Shown piece after piece: positions 59,758 through 64,000 of a stretch of 64,000 nt of DNA. Position numbers and translations under genes: made by a program. The DNA is from Pyxicephalus adspersus. Taxonomy: Eukaryota; Chordata; Amphibia; Anura; Pyxicephalidae. Under the pieces are notes generated by a model. The model had not been told where the DNA came from and searched no databases. It saw only the letters and a list, made by a program, of their open reading frames with translations. The stretch spans positions 144,353,876 through 144,417,875 of the forward strand of contig NC_092861.1 of NCBI RefSeq assembly GCF_032062135.1, given 5' to 3'. How positions within the stretch are numbered: the first letter of the stretch is position 1; each line of letters opens with the position of its first letter.

Positions 59758-60359
59758 GCAAGCAGGACATGGGCAGTGGAAGCCCATAGTTTTTTTATGG
59801 AAGCTTCAATCCTTCTGGCGCTGTGGTCACCTGTACAGAATTTTGTTTTTCCTGTACAGAATGGTAATGCTTATATATGCCTTCATCAACAGCACTTGAT
59901 CATTTACCAGTTGCAGTGTTGCAAAAAAAAAGCATCATTAGTATCTCAACCTGTAAAGAATTAAATTCCTTCTGTTAGGGATATCTGGATCTGACTTCTA
60001 GTCACAGTTTACTGGAAAACAGCAAGCACTGTCACAGGCAACACAAAGTGGGAAGATTAAGGAGATCAGTGAGCTTAAACACAATTTTAATGACTGTTGT
60101 TGAGAATGAATTACTCCAAAGTGTTTGCAGCTACAGAGGTCAGTGATGTTTGAATATGTATATATCTGAATGTCCATAGCCTGGACACACTTCTTCTTTA
60201 AGTGATATGTGCTTGAAAGTGCAAATCTGTCATTAGCTAAAGCTTCCTCCAGTTGAAAGGAGAGACGACTACATAATGAAGAGATGGCTGTAAACACAGC
60301 AGACTGAGCTAATGATAGGCGCATACAGTCACTTGTCACCTTGCAGCTCAATTAGCCTC

Positions 60360-60640
60360 GGTGTAAAAATGAGACATGTAAGAAGAAATAAGGTTCTGAC
60401 ATTATCTCTGCCAACAAGATAATTACACAGCCTTCATTTAACAGTAGGGCAACACTACTGTAGCAACAAATTAACTCGGGTACATTTGCAATTCATGGTG
60501 TGTTTTCTCATTTAATGCCATTTGTCTTAGTTCAAATGAACATTTCCATTATTTCTTAATGCTGGGCAAAGTTGCTGTTTTGGCTTCAGAATATTGTCAA
60601 AGGAGCACTATGTACCAAGACGGATTTCCTTATTTGTTAA
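60360..60640. other. Low-repeat stretch, candidate conserved non-coding element
   Basis: Free of the window's repeats. It includes CTCTGCCAACAAGATAATTA, CAATTCATGGTGTGTTTTCT, CATTTAATGCCATTTGTCTT and AATGCTGGGCAAAGTTGCTG. No exon features. Inference from texture only. Confidence 0.25.
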
Positions 60641-60821
60641 ATAAAAAATGATCTGGTCACTGTTCCTCCAACAATGTGTGGGAGAATCAAGCTTGAGAAA
60701 AATAAAAACTTTCAAGCTATCTGAAGACATTATAGGGAGTCAGTATATAGTGTAAAGGTATGCATGTAATAGTCAGCATCAATTAATATCCATTTTATGT
60801 TGGTTTTACTCCAGTGAAATG

Positions 60822-60983
60822 GAGTGTTCTCCCCAGCCCCTTTTAGCTGGGGCCACCACCTGGCACGTTCAGTAACCACCTGGCTGTTTTTGGGTGGAGT
60901 TGAGTTGGGTCACAATACAGGGGCCACCACCTGCCTACAATTTCTTCCCACCCGGCTTAGGAAAAATTCTGGGTTCAACACTG
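60822..60983 (+). mobile_element. CAG...CTG short element, copy 4
   Basis: 162 bases from GAGTGTTCTCCCCAGCCCC (first base changed from C) to GGGTTCAACACTG. Flanks AAATG/AAAAG agree at 4 of 5 bases. Confidence 0.8.
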
Positions 60984-61349
60984 AAAAGGAATATGGAATT
61001 GGCAATTGCACCTGTAATTAGCTGTTTCATTTACAAAGTGTAGTAAGCAGCAATGCAAAAAATTAATGATGATCTCACATACATGAATATAAAGTGTTGT
61101 ACATGATAACCAGATGCAGCGAGTCTTAATAAATCTACTAAACATGCCCTGGCTGTCCAATATAGAAAAGGTGAAGTACTTGGTTAGGAGTACAGCAAAT
61201 TATAACACTAGCAGCCTTGGTTTTACCACTTTCCGCATGTTGATAGGATATGGGGACCCAATTTAGGAATGGAAATGCCCTTCATGAGCCCTTGGCCTAA
61301 AGTTAGCGGGCATGCACATCTCAGTGTAGGATGTCAGGGTATGATGGAC

Positions 61350-61540
61350 CCAGTATGGTTGGCCCCGAGGTTAGCAGTCTGGTCTTTGCAGCGCAGGGTC
61401 CCAGGTTTGAATCTCAGCCAGGACACTATCTGCATGGAGTTTGCAGGTTCTCCCCATGTTTGTGGGGGTTCCTTCTGTGTACTCGGGTTTTCTCCCACAT
61501 CCCAAAAAACATGGTTAGGTTAATTGGCTTAACCTTAAAA
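61350..61540 (+). repeat. tRNA-derived SINE, 5' two-thirds
   Basis: GGCCCCGAGGTTAGCAGTCT, GCAGGGTCCCAGGTTTGAAT, GGACACTATCTGCATGGAGT, CGGGTTTTCTCCCACATCCC and TTAGGTTAATTGGCTTAACC. The L2-like tail is missing; a T run follows. Confidence 0.78.
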
Positions 61541-61583
61541 ACTTTTTTTTTTTTTAATGAACCTACAATTTAAAAAGTCAGTA

Positions 61584-61745
61584 CAGTGTTGAAGACAGAT
61601 TTTTTTTTAGGCCAGGTGGGAAGGAATTGTAGGTGGTTGGCCCTGTATTGTGACCCAACTCTTTAGTAACCACCTAAAAACAGGCGGGTGGTTACTGAAA
61701 AGTGCCGGGTGGTGCGCCGGACTAAAAAAAGCTGGGAGAACACTG
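61584..61745 (-). mobile_element. CAG...CTG short element, copy 5, with 5-base target duplication
   Basis: 162 bases, inverted, CAGTGTTGAAGAC at 61584 and GGGAGAACACTG ending at 61745. It is flanked by CAGTA at 61579-61583 and 61746-61750. It lies about 600 bases from copy 4 in the opposite orientation. Confidence 0.9.
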
Positions 61746-62379
61746 CAGTACAAACTGAGCTAAAGCTGTGCTGACATATTGGTCACAGAGGAGTCTTCTT
61801 TGGACAGAAGTATAGTTTTTGAGCCTCCAAGGTCAGGAAGTAGAACCGTTAACGATAAAGTGAAATTAGGATCGTAAGATCCTAACAGGTTAATCAATCT
61901 TAGCGAATTACAGGGCAAAAAACAAAAAATAAATTCTTGGTAGCAGGTATCTAGGTATAGGTGTACATTAGGGCAGCATGAATTACTTTAATACAACGCC
62001 ACTTTATGCAACACAGATTTCTTACATTGTGCGAAAACATTACAGTAACTTGCATTGTGATGGCTCAAAAGAAGAACGCAGGCAAGGAAAGCGATTGCCA
62101 TGCACAGCCATTGTCTAGTAAAGTAAATGAATTCTGGCATAATGGAATGAGTGAGACGTGAAAGAATTACAGGCAAATGCACATACAACACGGAGAGATA
62201 GCTAAGTCTAAATTAAGATGTTCACTCCGGAGCTTCCAATAGGACCTTGACATGACTGTTGACCTACTCATGACACGATCACACCAGTAAGGATTTTGAA
62301 TTCTATTAGTATTACCAGAAAAAAAAAAAGTCAAGGAGTCATCAGGAAAACAAATCTATATCTTCTACTCCATCAGCCA

Positions 62380-62780
62380 ATTACTGTTGTTAAAATGGAA
62401 TTAGATGGATATTGACAATGCTGTGGGATAAGGATTAAGCTGAAGACTGAACATACAAGCAGCACTGCTGATTGCACTATTTTTTTTCTTTCCCTCCTGT
62501 TTGGAAACTTAAACAAATGTGAGAAGGGAGGCCGCCGTGCGTTATGTATTAGCGGCATTCTAATCAGAAGCTTACAGCTCTCTTTCGGCTCAGCTAGCAT
62601 TCGTATTGGTATGCTTTGAAGGAAAATACCATGCATTAATAACAATTCAGAGGGAGGACTACCGGGATTAGACATCCCTCCGACATTGCTTTGCTGCAGC
62701 CACTTGCATGTGGTTGTCAAATGCCCAACTGTGCTGCTCGGTGCCTGCCAGCAGAGAATGCAATTAATAAAGTTTTCTTT
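62380..62780. other. Low-repeat stretch, candidate conserved non-coding element
   Basis: Complex sequence with no repeat matches: GTGCGTTATGTATTAGCGGC, ATTCTAATCAGAAGCTTACA, GGAAAATACCATGCATTAAT, AACAATTCAGAGGGAGGACT, GAGAATGCAATTAATAAAGT. Several ATTAAT/CATGCATTAATAA homeodomain- and POU-like words. The 115-residue minus-strand open frame across it lacks splice context and similarity. Confidence 0.3.
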
Positions 62781-63925
62781 GTTTTTATGATATTTTTACT
62801 GTGGCAGTGGAATATGTAATTATCATCTTCATGTGTTTTACAATGAAACAAGGAGAGCAAATACTCAATTTCTTTTTTTTTTCTTATAATGCAAAATAAA
62901 TTTAAAGTTACAAAATTTTTTTAACTTGCAAAATTGTTTGGATGTTTTAAATTATCTACAGGCTATGATGTAGAGTCCATTCCATTTATTTCATAGTGGG
63001 AGGTGATGACGGCAGTTCCATACCCCACCCAAACCTCTTTCTTTTCCCTGCACTTTTGTTACTGATTTGTTACTGATTTAGGGATTTGTTACTGATTTAA
63101 TCAAATTGGTAGGTAAAACACAGGGTGGAACTAGGAGGAGGCACATTCTTTGAAGTGTGCGCTCAGCTATTTGTGCAAATACAAGGCACACTGGGGGAGG
63201 TATGCAAAACCAATGACCTCTAAGGTGTACGGCTAGAAGAGATCAAACCAGTAAGTTATAGGCAATAGGCTGCTGTGAATGCATAAATCTGAATCCCCAT
63301 CTAGATAGGAATACAAAGATCTGAACACAACACACACAGGAGCCCTGAACCGTAAAATGGATGGCTAATGTTTTGTTCCCCACTTTTTAAAATCTGATCG
63401 GCATTTTTACAATAATGGATGAGTCGGATATAGAGGCATCAATGCTTTGATTGCAGTACCACATCTACACTAAAGTGACAATCTGAAACTCAACTTAAAA
63501 GAAGTAACAAAGCTCAATTTTCAGAAGTAGAACAACAATGCCCATTCCATTTATTTATGGTCACGTACCTTAGTTTTGAGTGATGACTGCTGGAAAAATT
63601 GGGGTTTATGCAACCATCATGATTATTCACCATTACAGCCAATGGTATTTGCCCCTAAAACACTTGCAAACTCTTTCTGCTGCTATTTGTTGTCTTGATA
63701 AGGCTGATCACCACGTAATTACTGATGGAACTGGTGCAGGTATATAGTAAAAAGTAGTTTTTAATTCGAAACCATCGATTATTCTTAAAAGTGATGATCT
63801 TGTCAGCTGATGCAGGAACAGGAAATTAATGGCAACTCAGCCACATCGCCCTTAGTTTGCAAGTGTGCTTGCATGCATGATTTTTGCAACCTTTCTTACA
63901 TTTTTAACAGATTAGGGATGAGTTA

Positions 63926-64000
63926 AGCTGCGTACACACTTGCAATTTTTGTCGTTGGAAAGGATCTTTCACGATCCTTTCCAACGACAAGGGAGTGCAC
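63926..64000. mobile_element. GGCTACGTACACAC MITE, cut by the window edge
   Basis: TTA, then AGCTGCGTACACACTTGC and a near-perfect hairpin (GTCGTTGGAAAGGATC / GATCCTTTCCAACGAC). It continues beyond the window. Confidence 0.78.

Larger units (their letters stand above)
39414..64000 (-). other. GPATCH2 intron, at least 24.6 kb within the window
   Basis: No further GPATCH2 exon or other gene is recognisable. Contents are itemised below: MITEs of four families, SINEs, an L2 remnant, a partial Tc1 element and low-repeat stretches. 39500-40300, 41650-42350, 43480-44770, 45130-46370, 47280-48160, 49400-50620, 50830-51730, 52840-53790, 55640-56280, 61750-62380 and 62780-63920 show no definable element. 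Several of these have complex, non-repetitive sequence. Confidence 0.7.

Noticed and set aside
38972..61745. Shared HNTGAATHLQFLPTRLKK-like reading in several open frames as a protein family
   Set aside because: It is the translation of the CAG...CTG element interior, present on both strands and without a consistent start or length.

Overview
This window is animal nuclear DNA, most likely from a frog. One recognisable protein-coding gene lies in AT-rich, transposon-dense introns, and the repeat mix is amphibian: L2-type LINE tails, tRNA-derived SINEs with L2-like tails, Tc1-like elements, hAT-type MITEs, TTAA-flanked MITEs, and a MITE ending GGCTACGTACACAC between TTA/TAA trinucleotides. My impression, from memory of frog sequence, is a ranoid neobatrachian. 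There is no sign of a bacterial or viral genome, an operon, a CRISPR array or an rRNA gene.

Gene. The minus strand carries the 3' end of GPATCH2 (G-patch domain-containing protein 2). Five consecutive coding exons, in transcript order, are 39413-39355, 33756-33717, 29219-29155, 16874-16786 and 5300-5131. All are bounded by AG/GT, their phases agree at every junction, and they join into 140 codons plus a stop that follow the C-terminal part of vertebrate GPATCH2. They cover a VHF/HWFSPGA segment, a basic KRRRK segment and the whole G-patch. Earlier exons are not visible and should lie beyond base 64000, so 39414-64000 is read as an intron of more than 24 kb. The protein stops right after the G-patch (GLGLGFS), without the roughly 19-residue tail of human GPATCH2.

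Layout. 1-5130: downstream flank with degenerate repeats and a possible poly(A) signal about 40 bases after the stop. 5301-16785: last intron, with a decayed Tc1 transposase, paired MITEs and a SINE. 16875-29154: 12.3-kb intron with L2 tails, MITEs and an internally deleted Tc1 element. 29220-33716: intron with a 410-base foldback. 33757-39354: intron with about 13 copies of a 79-base tandem repeat, split by a TA-flanked 512-base element. 39414-64000: large intron with many MITEs, a partial Tc1 element, an L2 reverse-transcriptase remnant, and several low-repeat stretches that could be conserved regulatory DNA.

There is no new multi-gene system here. The most informative points are the reconstructed gene; a 162-167-base CAG...CTG element family with exact 5-base target duplications in three of five copies; the minisatellite carrying a cleanly dated insertion; back-to-back MITEs sharing one TTA; and a recurring GAAACGCGTC core, once at the centre of a long palindrome.
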